Shown here: positions 45,366-56,554 of the stretch, piece by piece
Position numbering within the stretch: position 1 is the first letter of the stretch
Layout: each line of letters starts with the position of its first letter
From: Bipolaris cookei
Taxonomy: Eukaryota; Ascomycota; Dothideomycetes; Pleosporales; Pleosporaceae
Assembly (NCBI GenBank): GCA_002286855.1
Contig: NRSV01000074.1
Location: 107,575 to 171,574, forward strand
DNA: 64,000 nucleotides
Reading direction: 5' to 3'
Made by a program: the position numbers and the translations under genes
The notes under the pieces: generated by a model
The model's database searches: none
The model's input: the letters and a program-made list of their open reading frames with translations, nothing else
Told to the model about the DNA's origin: nothing

Positions 45366-47496
45366 ATGGCCGACTCGTATCGCCCTGGGCGCGACCGCCC
45401 ACCAACGCTCGCCGACCGCATGACGTTCACTGGTGGAGACGGCGACAGTTATCGACCCGGGGGCGAGCGCAACGGCAATCGCTCGCAATTCACCTTCGAG
45501 TCCGGCCACCCCGCGCCCCGCTTTCCACCCTCTGGCCCCGCCAACCCGCGAGGCCCTTCTAATTCTGCGACGTCAAGAAGACGCGGTCGTGGTGGGGCAT
45601 CGCGAGGCCAGCCTCGCACCGACGGCAGGAACAATGCAAATGGCTATCGTAGAGGTGGCTTCAAAAAGGCTGCGCCTCACGAGCGTGCTCTGCTTCAGCA
45701 CCGCGAGAACGGCAGTCCTGAGCGTGCACTGGGCATCGCAGCTGATTCCAACCGCTTCCAAAATCCCGACGACCTGTCGGATGATGATGAAGCCGACATG
45801 GAAGTAGAAAGCGATGATTCTTCCAACAGCCAGCAGGACGGCGGCGCGTCACAGAGTAAGCCAAAGGCTGTTCGGACCCAGGTCAAGCGTGCTGATGGCG
45901 ACTCTGTTCCCAAATGGTCCAATCCGGATCCCTATACTGCATTGCCGCCACCGGATGAAACCACGGGGAAAAGGATCGACTTTGTGAAGCTGATCCGGAA
46001 AGCAAAAAATCAAGAGACGGAGAAAGCTGCAGGGCACAATTCTGTCGTTGCCAATGATGATTTCATTTCATTTGCTGACGACGATGACGACGCTCAAAAA
46101 CCCACACAAGGCTCATTGAACGAGTTCGCACACATTGACAGCATTGTTAGTAGACAAGAAGCAGCTATAACGGAGCATCGGGCACCTCGTGGCCCTAAGG
46201 CGAACAACAAGCGTAAAGCCACGGTAGGTGGTGTAGTTAGTGAGTGGTTGCCCGCTAGCAATCGCAATCCGACACCTTGGCTTCCTTCACCTGATGCTTA
46301 TGCGCATCTCGCTCGTGAACCAGAGAAGTGGTAAGTTTCCAATGCCTAAATAATCAGGCGTCTGCACGGAGCTTTGTATATCGCATAGTATCCACGAGCG
46401 TTCCACGCAACCTTGACGCCAAACTCACACAATCATGTACTGATTTTCTACTAGGCTTCACAACGAAATACTGGACTTTTACGATTTCGTTGCTCCCAAG
46501 CCATTCGAACACGAACAGCGCAACAGACTTGTCAACCGAGTCAACAACGCGCTGGGCCAACGCAGGTTTCCTCAACAAAATGGCCGTGTGTTATGCTTCG
46601 GCTCTTTCCCTGCAGGTCTGTATTTACCTACAGCGGACATGGACCTAGTATATGTTTCCGATCAGTACTACAACGGCGGGCCTCCTGTTGTCGATATGTC
46701 TCAAAGAGGCGCTAACAAGAGCCTGCTTTACAAAGCATCCAACAGGCTCAAAAGCATGGGAATGGATGCGGACGGGTGTCAAGTCATCCATGCCAAGGTT
46801 CCCATCATAAAGTTTCAAGATAGGCTTACCCAGCTTCAGGTTGATATTTCCTTTGAAAACTTGAGCGGGGTTCAAGCTCAAGCCACATTTGCGCACTGGA
46901 AGCAGGAGTACCCTGACATGATATACATGGTAGCACTTTTGAAGCAATTCCTCGTGATGCATGGACTGAACGAAGTGCATACGGGCGGCATTGGAGGTTT
47001 TAGTATCATATGTCTGATTGTTAGCTATATCCAGCATTCTGACAAGCATGAAAACCTTGGCGAATGCTTCTTGGGGTTCCTCAAGTATTATGGCGATTTC
47101 GACTTGTCTAGGAAACGCATCCAGATGCATCCGCCAGCTATAATTGAAAAGGTGAGCAACAGTTGATACTGCGCTGCTGGCAGATATCAAAACCTCTCTA
47201 ATCTCTTCCACGAAGCTGACATGTTCTAGACGGCCCATGGAATCGACGGTCGCCCGGAAAGGTACGACGGTCTATCTATCCAAGATCCGAATCGTCCAGA
47301 AAACAACATTTCTGGTGGATCTCACAGGGTTCAGGATGCTTTTGATGCCTTCAAGGAAGCCTACCACACACTTGAGGACCGAATGAAAGCTGCTCGTGCA
47401 GGCCAAGATATCGGGCCTAGTATCCTCGAATGCGTCTTGGGCGGCAACTACGAGACTTACATCAAGCAGAGAACGCATCTGAAGACCCTGAAGTGA
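45366..47496 (+). CDS. Non-canonical poly(A) polymerase (Trf4/Cid14 type)
   Basis: Three exons, 45366-46330, 46455-47151 and 47230-47496 (introns 124 and 78 bp), encode 642 aa. The first 300 residues are disordered, with RGG-like stretches (RRRGRGGASRG) and acidic runs. After the first splice comes the nucleotidyltransferase core: FVAPKPFEHEQRNRLVNRV, then CFGSFPAGLYLPTADMDLVYV with the G-S and D-x-D of the polymerase-beta fold, and the third carboxylate in LQVDISFEN. The poly(A)-polymerase-associated domain follows (GGIGGFSIICLIVSYIQ, and PNRPENNISGGSHRV). Such enzymes form TRAMP with a zinc-knuckle protein and Mtr4, adding short A tails to aberrant nuclear RNAs for exosome decay. The final exon is placed by an in-frame GTGAGC..TAG intron and ends at TGA 47494-47496. 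Confidence 0.92.
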
Positions 47497-48604
47497 GCTC
47501 TTACCTACTGGATTTGAAGCAAAGCGGTATTGGCGTTATCCTCCTGCTTTTCCTATACTTTGCGGCCGCTTGGACGTCTTCAGGACTAAGTTGACCTTGC
47601 ATTTCGAACAGTGAGCTGAGCACCATACAGTGTTCTTTGCCTTGCTTACCTTCCCCATCCCAGCATAGGACGACCACTGGACAAGAGCCATGAAGGAGAT
47701 AATTCAAGTGCACTTGAATAATATAATGCTATTATAGATGGAACGGGAATTGTATGTTTTGTTTGGGCGGATGAACACCTCTGTTCTTCGAAGAATTGGG
47801 GTAATTCGGGCGTAAGGTATTACTGCAGGTTGGGCAGGCGAGTACAAAATGCTTCGGCACGCTCTGCTCATCTGCTCTTCCAGACAGGCTAGGGACGGCA
47901 TATTCTATTTCAAAAGTACTTGTTGCAACGAGAGATACCCCCAGAGTTGCTCTCCCATGAACAGCTACTCTAGGCGTTTGGCGAACTATAGACGGACAAT
48001 ACCTTCGCAACGGATGGACGAATAGGTGCAACCCTCTATCGATGCGCAGATGACAGGTGTAGCGAACCAAACCCATGTTGACCGTATCCACGAAGTTCCG
48101 CCTTGTTTGGTCACAAAAGCCGTCTTTTTATTTTCATCCCGGATAAGGTGTGCTCTGTCCGGAACCTGCGCAGGAGCAGAGAAGAAAAAAAAAGAATCAT
48201 GTTGAACAAAATAAGGTCCAGACTTAAACAATGAGTACGGTTCTATATGATCTGTTGTCTGACTTTACTTGTTGGCCTATTTCTTTGTCTGTTTGTCTGT
48301 TTAACTGTTTGTTTCTCTGTACTGTTAAATGCGTGGCTCATGATAACCTGGTTTTCCAATCCTCTCTCTTCCCCTCTCCCTCTCCCTCTCCCCTATTTTG
48401 CCTCACCTGTTCGGTTCTTCTCGATGGATACCGAGATACTAATGACACCAACTTCTTTTCACAGCAGAAATGTCACCAGTAATGGGACTTCTTTTCTCAT
48501 TGGGTTTGCAGGCCTTTGACGCATGCACTCGAGGATGAAAGACGGACTGTTTGTGTTTGACTGCAATGTGGATAAGTTTTGTTTCCCATACAAACTAGTC
48601 TGGT
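47497..48604. other. Intergenic, 3' of poly(A) polymerase, up to the Fot element
   Basis: About 1.1 kb. It contains TTTGTCTGTT repeats near 48282-48312 and a pyrimidine tract (CTCTCCCTCTCC) near 48361-48395. No gene is supported. Confidence 0.5.
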
Positions 48605-48606
48605 TA

Positions 48607-48662
48607 ACGTGTTGGATAAGCGAGTCGGTCAGGCAAGCGAGTCGGTCACCTCACCAACTTTG
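48607..48662 (+). repeat. Left terminal inverted repeat of the first Fot element
   Basis: 56 bp, pairing with 51274-51312 (39 bp) except for a 17-bp internal duplication, GGCAAGCGAGTCGGTCA. Confidence 0.93.
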
Positions 48663-48727
48663 CGCACCTCTATAAGCGTGTAGCTCCACCACTATGTGAC
48701 CATCTTAATATATATTGATATAGGAGG

Positions 48728-51257
48728 TTAAGTAGTATCTAGAGTATCTTTCTCACATGTACGCGCATTATGGCCAGTCTCTCTGCACTTACTACAGCGC
48801 GCCAAAGCCCGGCGGCTCACACCTGATCGCTCCCCTCCCTGACGCTCTTCATGAGCAATCTGCTCATCAGCATCGCGTTGAGCGATAATATCCTCGCCAG
48901 CTCCCTTTGTAAGCACTCCTCGCTTCTGTATCCGCTTCTTTTTACGCTGTCTACGCTTTGTGGCTGCATCATTAGCCTTTTCAAGGCTGGCGATTCGATC
49001 GCGCATTAGCTCAGCTGAGAGCATCATTATCTCTGCCCCCTTCTTAAGCTGGCCAATCGCCGCAATAATTGAAGCTGGTGATGAGCTTTTATGCTGTCGA
49101 ACGCGATTACTTATTAGTGTTGATTGAGCTTCAAGCTCGCGTACGTTGCTCGGCGTACAGGCCTGCCAGAGAGCTTCTGCGAGAGCTGGTAGAGCTGGCG
49201 TATTTGGCGTACATAGCTGTACGTCAAGCTTTGATAGAACAGTGTCTGGCTGGAGAGGAACAAGGCCTGCACCTCGAAAAGCTGAGCAGATATTGGCTGA
49301 CGTGAACGATTGATCAAAGGCTGCCTTAAATGCTGGCAGAAACTCGAGCTTGGTGATGTGGTTGATGTGGTTGCGTATCAGACTCTCCACCTCACGGCTA
49401 TACGCGCGCTTCAATGGCGAGAAGCAGCCAATGTCAAGAGGCTGGAGCAGGTGAGACGAGTGAGGCGGCATACAGAGCGTGTAGGTATTGTTCTCCTTGC
49501 AGAGCTCTTGGAATTCAAGTGACTGGTGGCTCTCATGGCCGTCAAAAATAAGCAGCCGGCGTGCCCCAACAACCTTGCCATCTGTATGCTTGACAAAGTG
49601 CTTTGGCCACTCGACTCCTAGCTCGTTGGTCGTCCAGCCGTTATCGCTGACTGCGATCGCCCAGTCGCGTGGGATCTCTGCCTCCTCGTACCAGGCAGAT
49701 AGGTGATACTTGCCAGTAAAGATCAGAAACGGTGGGATAGACCAGCCAGCTGCGTTAATCCCAGCGATGAATGTCACCCAATCGCGACCACCTGGCTGAA
49801 TAGCCTTTGGTCGAGCTCTTCTTTCTGATGCTGTAACAACAAGCTGAGTAGTAATCTTGCCCATCATAAAGCCAGCTTCGTCAAAGTTATAGACGTCCTC
49901 GTCGCAGATGCCNNNNNNNNNNNNNNNNNNNNNNNNNNNNNNNNNNNNNNNNNNNNNNNNNNNNNNNNNNNNNNNNNNNNNNNNNNNNNNNNNNNNNNNN
50001 NNNNNNNNNNNNNNNNNNNNNNNNNNNNNNNNNNNNNNNNNNNNNNNNNNNNNNNNNNNNNNNNNNNNNNNNNNNNNNNNNNNNNNNNNNNNNNNNNNNN
50101 NNNNNNNNNNNNNNNNNNNNNNNNNNNNNNNNNNNNNNNNNNNNNNNNNNNNNNNNNNNNNNNNNNNNNNNNNNNNNNNNNNNNNNNNNNNNNNNNNNNN
50201 NNNNNNNNNNNNNNNNNNNNNNNNNNNNNNNNNNNNNNNNNNNNNNNNNNNNNNNNNNNNNNNNNNNNNNNNNNNNNNNNNNNNNNNNNNNNNNNNNNNN
50301 NNNNNNNNNNNNNNNNNNNNNNNNNNNNNNNNNNNNNNNNNNNNNNNNNNNNNNNNNNNNNNNNNNNNNNNNNNNNNNNNNNNNNNNNNNNNNNNNNNNN
50401 NNNNNNNNNNNNNNNNNNNNNNNNNNNNNNNNNNNNNNNNNNNNNNNNNNNNNNNNNNNNNNNNNNNNNNNNNNNNNNNNNNNNNNNNNNNNNNNNNNNN
50501 NNNNNNNNNNNNNNNNNNNNNNNNNNNNNNNNNNNNNNNNNNNNNNNNNNNNNNNNNNNNNNNNNNNNNNNNNNNNNNNNNNNNNNNNNNNNNNNNNNNN
50601 NNNNNNNNNNNNNNNNNNNNNNNNNNNNNNNNNNNNNNNNNNNNNNNNNNNNNNNNNNNNNNNNNNNNNNNNNNNNNNNNNNNNNNNNNNNNNNNNNNNN
50701 NNNNNNNNNNNNNNNNNNNNNNNNNNNNNNNNNNNNNNNNNNNNNNNNNNNNNNNNNNNNNNNNNNNNNNNNCCGTACTTGGCCTTTGTCTGCTCTATAA
50801 GCTCAAACCAGCTCTTAATTAGGACTGGATCTTCACATAGAGCTCTCTGCCTATCGTAAGCCCGATTGAAACGCGTCGCAAGACTGTCTGTACGCTTGAC
50901 AAAGTTGGCTGGCCACTTCTGCCCAACCTGGCCAACGCCGCGCGCAGCCAGCAGCTTATTAGCCATATCGCGCACAGCAGCGTAGGTAGGTGCAAATCCA
51001 CGTGAGTCAAGATTAAGTATATGACTAGCTATCACATCTTCCTCTAGCTTAGTGAGTTTCTTCGAGTTAGGCTGGCAATCGCGTCGCGCGCGCTTCCCAG
51101 CGCGTCGGTCAATTAGTGTTGATTTTGGAATATTGAAGGCTATAGCAGCGCGTCGGGTACTCTGGATTTGGTTTCTATCTAAAGAAGAGAGAGCAAGCTG
51201 AATATCTGCTTCGTGAGAAATTGACTGAGAAGCGTGGCTTGGAGGCATTGTACGCAA
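48728..51257 (-). CDS. Fot/pogo transposase, interrupted by an assembly gap
   Basis: The minus-strand coding region runs 51257-50773, then the N gap, then 49912-48728. N-terminal part: psq-type helix-turn-helix (RRAAIAFNIPKSTLIDR) and CENP-B-like domain (WPANFVKRTDSLATRFNRAY). Catalytic part: first Asp in VYNFDEAGFM, second in LLIFDGHESH, third in LLQPLDIGCF, with 35 residues between the last two (DD35D spacing). The C-terminus is coiled (MRDRIASLEKANDAATKRR) and ends with a zinc knuckle, CSKCRETGHNARTC (Cx2Cx4Hx4C). The two sides of the gap end in lysine-alanine-lysine-tyrosine-glycine and begin Gly-Ile-Cys-Asp; the second copy shows this junction is contiguous. With no missing bases the protein is about 555 aa and has no stop, so it may be active. 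Confidence 0.9.
49913..50772. other. Assembly gap, 860 N
   Basis: A run of 860 Ns inside the transposase gene. The flanks overlap by two bases (GCC before, CCG after). The gap is likely a scaffolding artefact at a repeat. Confidence 0.95.
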
Positions 51258-51273
51258 AGGTGTGGTAGGTGAT

Positions 51274-51312
51274 CAAAGTTGGTGGGGTGACCGACTCGCT
51301 TATCCAACACGT
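51274..51312 (-). repeat. Right terminal inverted repeat of the first Fot element
   Basis: 39 bp. Its reverse complement matches 48607-48662 apart from that copy's 17-bp duplication and a single C/T difference. Confidence 0.93.
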
Positions 51313-51469
51313 TACCATTACTAGGTAAGAATGCTCTTCATCTACGCTCTCCAACTTTCCTCTAAGAACAGAAGAGTTAACCAAATCTAGCAAATCTCGA
51401 GGTTTAAGAATGATTAACCCATTGCCACGTCGAAAGGCGATTAACGTACTCAAATACCACACCCGCCAT

Positions 51470-53869
51470 CTACAGTTCCTTCTTGTTCTCGACGACAGTC
51501 TCGTTTTTGGCCTGCTCGATCAGGTCCTTGGCCACAGCCACACTCTCCCTCCAACTCCTCTGACGTTGCCAAAACCTAATCTCAGCCGTGGTCTCACTCA
51601 GACTGCTTTGTCGCGCATCTTCCTCGAGACTCTGCCTAGTAATCTCGCCACCCTTTTCACTCAACGTGGGAATGTTCTGAAGCTGGCTGAGGTTCTCTTC
51701 GAAATACTGCTTGCGGACGAGGAAACGCTCGCGGCGTTCCTTTTGCAACCCCGGAGTATCGAGCTTTGAAAGAATGATGCGAACGCCCCAGCGGAAAAGA
51801 ATGAAGAGGTGCTCAGCGAAGAAGACGGTGAGGAGGAGAGCCCAGAGTTGGATATTGCTGGGGCTACCGCTAGGACCAGTGTTGTCATTCCAAAACATAT
51901 AGACGAGAGCCGACGTGGTAATGCTGCCGAGCCAAGTAAGGAAGGAAAGGGAGTCGAGCCAGGGACCGATGGTATCAGCACGCCATGGCGTAGGTCGGCG
52001 CATCTCAACACAAATCTTCATGGCGTCGGCACGGAGCTCGACCCAGTTGTTAATGAGGAAGGAGACGGCAGTCAGTGGCCATACGACCGAGAAGAGAGAT
52101 AGGTAGCCGAATTGAACAACCATCTCGCGAAGATCGGACGTGACATCGTATACTTCGAGCTCTGCCTCTTTACGGACACGCTCAAGGAAAGCAGCGTCTT
52201 CAGGTGGGTCGTTGGCAGCAGCAGGTGGTGCGGATCCACCGTTCTTGGCAGCTCGCTCGGACTGAATCTCCTTGTACTTATCAAGTCCACGACGCTTGAG
52301 GTATGGAACGATAAGCTCCATGCCCAGATTGACCACCTGGGCGGTGACGGTGAAGTAGATGACCTGCTTGCGAAGGCGATCGGGATTGATGCTCCAGCTA
52401 GCACTCTTTGTTTCAAGATGAAGCTGCTTCTCGTCCTGGGCAAAAGGTCGAACAGCGACGTGGAAAACATCAAGGTAAGGCACGATGACTTTACCAAAAG
52501 GCACATAGACGAATGCAGTCAAGAAGATGCCGAGGTAAGACATGATGAAGTTCATAACAAAGATCTTCTGGGTCAAGGCTTTCTCGTACCCGGCATGTGT
52601 CTCGTAATTCTCGAATTGAGTCAATCGTGTAGCCGCTTTGGTCAGAAGGATGTTGAGGACAGGGTTGACAGTGGTGAGGATACCAGTAGGGATGAAGATC
52701 TAGGAAGATTTAGTATGTTCAGAAGCGGCACTTTTGTTGTAGTACTCACCAGGACGCTCTTGAGCGGACCATCATAGACCTCAGAGATGAAGACCTCGAT
52801 GCCGAAGCAGGTGGCAATGACAGCTCCAAGGGAGCAGGTTGCAATGATTGCAAAGGGAATTTGCAACAACTGTCTCTGGAAGCGCTTGGATGCAGGGAAA
52901 AAACCAACTTGCTCGCCGGTGACGGGATCGGTAATGGTCTTCTCGGGCGTGAAGTCCTTCTGCTTGACCTCGATGTTGGAGACGCCCTTGACACCCCAGC
53001 GGACGCTCAGGTCTTTCTCCTGATGCTTCCAGTATTCGGTGAAGACGGTGCACCACAAAGCGCTGGCGAGAGCGTAGATTGGCGAGAAATAGCCGAGGAA
53101 GAGCCATGAGAAGAGGCCGAATGCGGCAGCTGGAATGAGAAAGGTAAAGTAGGATTGGGTGAAAGCAAAGTAGAAGGCAATCTGACCGCGTTAGCACTAG
53201 ACTGCTCCAAGCCGAGAGACAGCAGGTTACCTTTTCTCCCATGCGGTTGCGGATATCGTCCAAGTCTTCGGTGCTGAGGATGTACTGTGATGTCCATTTC
53301 TTGATCCAATCCTTGTTGTACGCATGGTCATGCAGGGCAAAGATGGACTCGACGTTGTTCCATTCGCCCTCCTTGGGTGTTATGCCCGCTCCGCCCTCTG
53401 ATGTGGGGTTTGTGATGAGCTGGTATATGATGCGCAGCCGCTCAGCCTCGTATAATGGCTCTGCTTCGAGCGATTCGCGCGTAACATTCTCAGGGGCAGC
53501 TGATCGGACGCCGTGGATCCAGTCGCGTACTCTTGAGTAGGGGTTAGTCATCCATCTACTGAGGTAACACAGGGGCCATGCGTACCTGGACCTATATACT
53601 TCGCCAAACAGGTGCTCGTCAGAAGCAACCCTTACAAAGAGCAGAAGCGAGTGCGAGTCGCCATTGCGGACTTCGGTCTGTAAGCCAACGTTTGCCAGCG
53701 CCTCGCACAGCTTCTCAAACTGCGCGGCCGCCTTGGCCTTGTCTGTATGCCCGTCAGCCTATTGCTTCACTCGCCCCGCCATGGGAGCAAGCATACCCGT
53801 GTCGGCAAAGCGGTAGGTAATGACATAGTCGACGTCGAGATTGGTCTGGAGGGCGGTTGATTTGGCCAT
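51470..53869 (-). CDS. Anoctamin/TMEM16 family protein (Ist2-like scramblase)
   Basis: Five exons, 53869-53797, 53742-53586, 53531-53231, 53181-52750 and 52699-51470 (introns 49-54 bp), encode 730 aa, close to the 735 aa of characterised fungal TMEM16 scramblases. The N-terminal cytosolic domain (NLDVDYVITYRFAD, then DSHSLLLFVRVASDEHLF and YRSRVRDWIHGVR) precedes ten or so hydrophobic segments (for example IAFYFAFTQSYFTFLIPAAA; QLLQIPFAIIATCSLGAVIA). The paired acidic motifs SDLREMVVQFGY and NNWVELRADAMK match the two helices that hold the calcium ions. The family moves phospholipids between leaflets and tethers ER to plasma membrane. An in-frame ATG at 53995 would add 42 residues unlike homologues; 53869 (M-A-K-S-T) is preferred. 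The C-terminus is a long charged helix. Confidence 0.93.
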
Positions 53870-54554
53870 GTCCGACGGCGAGGCCGAGGCGAGCAGGGCG
53901 ATTTTCAATTGATAAACGGACCAGGAGAGGGTGGTGAAGTAAGGAATGGCACGAGCAGCAGCTGCGGTGCTTGTCCCCTCCTTCTGGCTCGACATGCCCA
54001 GCAATGTTGTAATCAAGGTTGCACGCCGGCCTACTGCCGGCCACCAAACGTCATCATCGCCTACATCCCTGCTCCGTGCAACCCCTGCAACCCCTGTAAC
54101 TCCTGCAACCCATGACAACTACCTGAGTATGTACATATGTACATACAGTACTAAGTATAGACTAGACTCTAGCTTCTCGTATGTGCATATATATACTGGA
54201 AGTCTACCCAAGCAAGCCTCTATCATATGTGCAAATAATGAACAGATTCGAGCAGGAAAAAGCAAATTGATCACCCCCCCAAAAAAGAACCATGGATGCT
54301 CTATGCGCCTCCAAATCTGTGAGAGATGCTCGTTGAACCCTGTCATCACCACACGTGAGTATCCCGAAACCAAGTAGCTAGAAACATTGATTTGAAATCA
54401 TTGTCAGAATACATCAAGTCACAAGCGTCGCAGAGTACAGCACTTGATTCGAGTCGTAGGACCATGACATTCGACGCGTGCCGATCCATCGGGCAATACA
54501 CACCACACCCATGTGGAACATCACCCCAATGATCTTATTCATCTCCACATGGCT
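53870..54554. other. Intergenic with a CTGCAACCC repeat and a perfect palindrome
   Basis: Between the 5' side of the anoctamin gene and the 3' side of the NDUFAF7-like gene. It holds about four copies of a 9-bp unit, TGCAACCCC (54077-54112), and a 20-bp perfect palindrome at 54127-54146. Confidence 0.55.
54127..54146. repeat. Perfect 20-bp palindrome
   Basis: GTATGTACATATGTACATAC equals its own reverse complement. It lies 260 bp upstream of the anoctamin start and could be a dimeric regulator site or a simple TA-rich dyad. Confidence 0.9.
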
Positions 54555-56305
54555 TCATGCAACCACGTCCCCACCAAATCCAATGGGCCTTCGGACCAAA
54601 CCCTGCTTCTTATACGGCACAATGGCCATGGCCTTGTACATTTTACCCATGCCATTCGGGCCTCTGTCCACAAGCCGCTTCCACCCCATCTCTAACCGCT
54701 TCTTCGTTTTCTCGTCCTTCGCTGCCTTGAGCAAGCGATCAGCTCGCTCTTTGATCCCCATTGTTGACAAGAAGAAGGATTGCTCAACAGGGCCATGGAC
54801 CTCCACGTCAGGAGAGGCTTCCAAAGCAGAATCTGCTAGACCAACGAAGTCTACATCCGCCGAAAGATCCACAAGACCCGGTGCTGCAAAAGGTGAGACG
54901 GTCGTGTGTGATCGAATGCCGCGAAGTGTGTTTGCAGGAATAGTATCCAGTGGACCGTAGTCAAGAACGAGAGCGGCCCCAGAAGGCTGCGATTTTGTAA
55001 ACGTTTCCTCGTCTTTCGGCAGTGCATCAGACTCTTTGGCTGGCGGTGGAGCATTGCCGGTCTTGGAATCACTACCGCCTATTCTTATAGCAAAGTCGGA
55101 GATGTAGGCAAGCGATTCTGGTGAAATCTCAATGACTGCGCCTGGAGTGTCTTCGAGCTTCTTGTAACGATCGGACAGCTTAGGCAAGTACAGCGAATGT
55201 GGTGTTGGCGTTTTTGATACAGTAAGCTCAAAATCAAGCTTTTCTGCATCTTTCTTCGATGTTGGAGAGCCCGATCTGTTCGCTTCTGTGTAAGGAGAGG
55301 TCGGCGATACAACAAGCTCATGCCAGTTATTCTTGGGGGCTGTTACGCCATGCTTTGGTTTTATGGGGCCGGTTGGCGTCATGATTGTTGACGAAGCTGG
55401 TATAGAAGACTGTGTTACATTTTGAAAAACATGTATAGGGAGTGCATCAAAGAACTCATGGGCGAGTATGAAGGGGGTCGCTGTGGCCTCTACGTCGCTT
55501 GTCAGCAATTTATCAGAAAAGCCGGACGAGGCCCAGCCGGAACCTACCCTTGGGCACAAGTCGGATATCCTCACACCACTCAATCTTGCAGCCCGGAATG
55601 TACTTGCATGTTGCTGTCAAGCCAATCTCGCTCTTTGTCAGATCTTCGGTCCCAGAAAGCAGTTTTGCCTGCTGTTTCTGCAAATAGGGCGACGCTTCGA
55701 TGAGATAGATGGCTTTAATGCTCTTAGTGAACATCTTGAAGCTTGAAATAGTCTAAGAAAATTTCAGCCTTCATCCTTCCATTTCTCTTAATGGCAGTTT
55801 GCCATACCCTGAGAACATCATCCATTAATGTTCCTCGTCCAGGGCCAACCTCGATAATTTGGACCTTGTCCTTCCTACCCTGTGCTAGCCATTCTGCGTA
55901 TATCCATATACCAATCAACTCGCCAAATATTTGACTGATTTCAGGCGAGGTTACAAAGTCGCCCTTGGTTCCAAATTGATCCTGTCCGCTCGTCGTCTGT
56001 CTCGTGTAGTAGCCGCCTTCGGGATGCGTAAGGCACTGGCGCATATATGCCGCTACGGAAATTGGTCCAGTCGTCTGTATTTACTGTCAGGCTGTTTGTC
56101 CCTGGTAGGCGAATTGGATTCTTACGGTAATAGCTTCAGCCAGCGTCTTTGCAAGAGGCGTCGACCATTGCCGTTCCGAACTTGTAGCAGCCGAAGTCGA
56201 CGACCACCGGGAAGCGCATTTTGTTACATGACATCCAATTGGCCGAGGTAATGAGAGGCGGGTATGCGCTGCCGTTCGCAGTAGGTTCAGGGATTGAAAC
56301 CTCAT
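54555..56305 (-). CDS. NDUFAF7/MidA-type protein arginine methyltransferase
   Basis: Four exons, 56305-56126, 56074-55808, 55752-55548 and 55489-54555 (introns 51, 55 and 58 bp), give 528 aa. The N-terminus is a mitochondrial presequence (MRFQSLNLLRTAAHTRLSLP, no acidic residues). The SAM-binding region reads KGDFVTSPEISQIFGELIG, then QIIEVGPGRGTLMDDVLR. Later IYLIEASPYLQKQQ, PGCKIEWCEDIRLVP, ILAHEFFDALPIHVFQ and ALVLDYGPLDTIPANTLRGIRSH follow the family order. NDUFAF7 symmetrically dimethylates an Arg of the 49-kDa subunit during complex I assembly in the matrix. The acceptor choices at exons 3 and 4 are the only ones keeping frame and the conserved residues. An insert between QNVTQSS and WHELVVSP is low complexity. 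Confidence 0.92.
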
Positions 56306-56554
56306 GTTGGTATGCTCATAGCAACTCCATGACGTCTGCGCGTTCGGAACGACAAAAGTTCAGATCGGAACGCCGGGGTGAACGAAGCTATGACCATCAT
56401 CCTAAGCCTCCGCCTGTTGCTGTCTGCGACTCTCCAATCCGGACATTAGTCATATTTCGATATATATCAAAGTTGCCTTGGTATGAATTTCGCGTCATAA
56501 AGCAGCCAGATTATCTCCGAGGATAAAGCCCAAACGTGGGAAAGAGAAGGAATA
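56306..56554. promoter_or_regulatory. Divergent promoter, NDUFAF7-like / CDK11-like
   Basis: 249 bp between opposed start codons. No TATA box is obvious. Confidence 0.45.

Larger units (their letters stand above)
48607..51312 (-). mobile_element. Fot/pogo-type Tc1-mariner transposon, complete apart from an N gap
   Basis: Terminal inverted repeats run from 48607-48662 and 51274-51312. Both start ACGTGTTGGATAAGCG, share GCGAGTCGGTCAC, and end at CACCAACTTTG. Each end is flanked by TA (48605-48606 and 51313-51314), the usual target duplication. One transposase gene fills the inside on the minus strand. Without the 860 Ns the element is 1846 bp, nearly identical in length to the second copy at 61419-63263 (1845 bp). 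The left repeat carries a 17-bp insertion duplicating GCGAGTCGGTCA. It sits about 160 bp beyond the stop codon of the anoctamin gene, so it probably does not disrupt a gene. Confidence 0.95.

Noticed and set aside
49908..50822. Long frames spanning the N gap on both strands
   Set aside because: Artefact of translating Ns as open codons.
53870..53995. Upstream Met for the anoctamin (M-S-S-Q-K at 53995)
   Set aside because: The extra 42 residues include a hydrophobic stretch absent from family N-termini; M-A-K-S-T at 53869 leads directly into the conserved domain.
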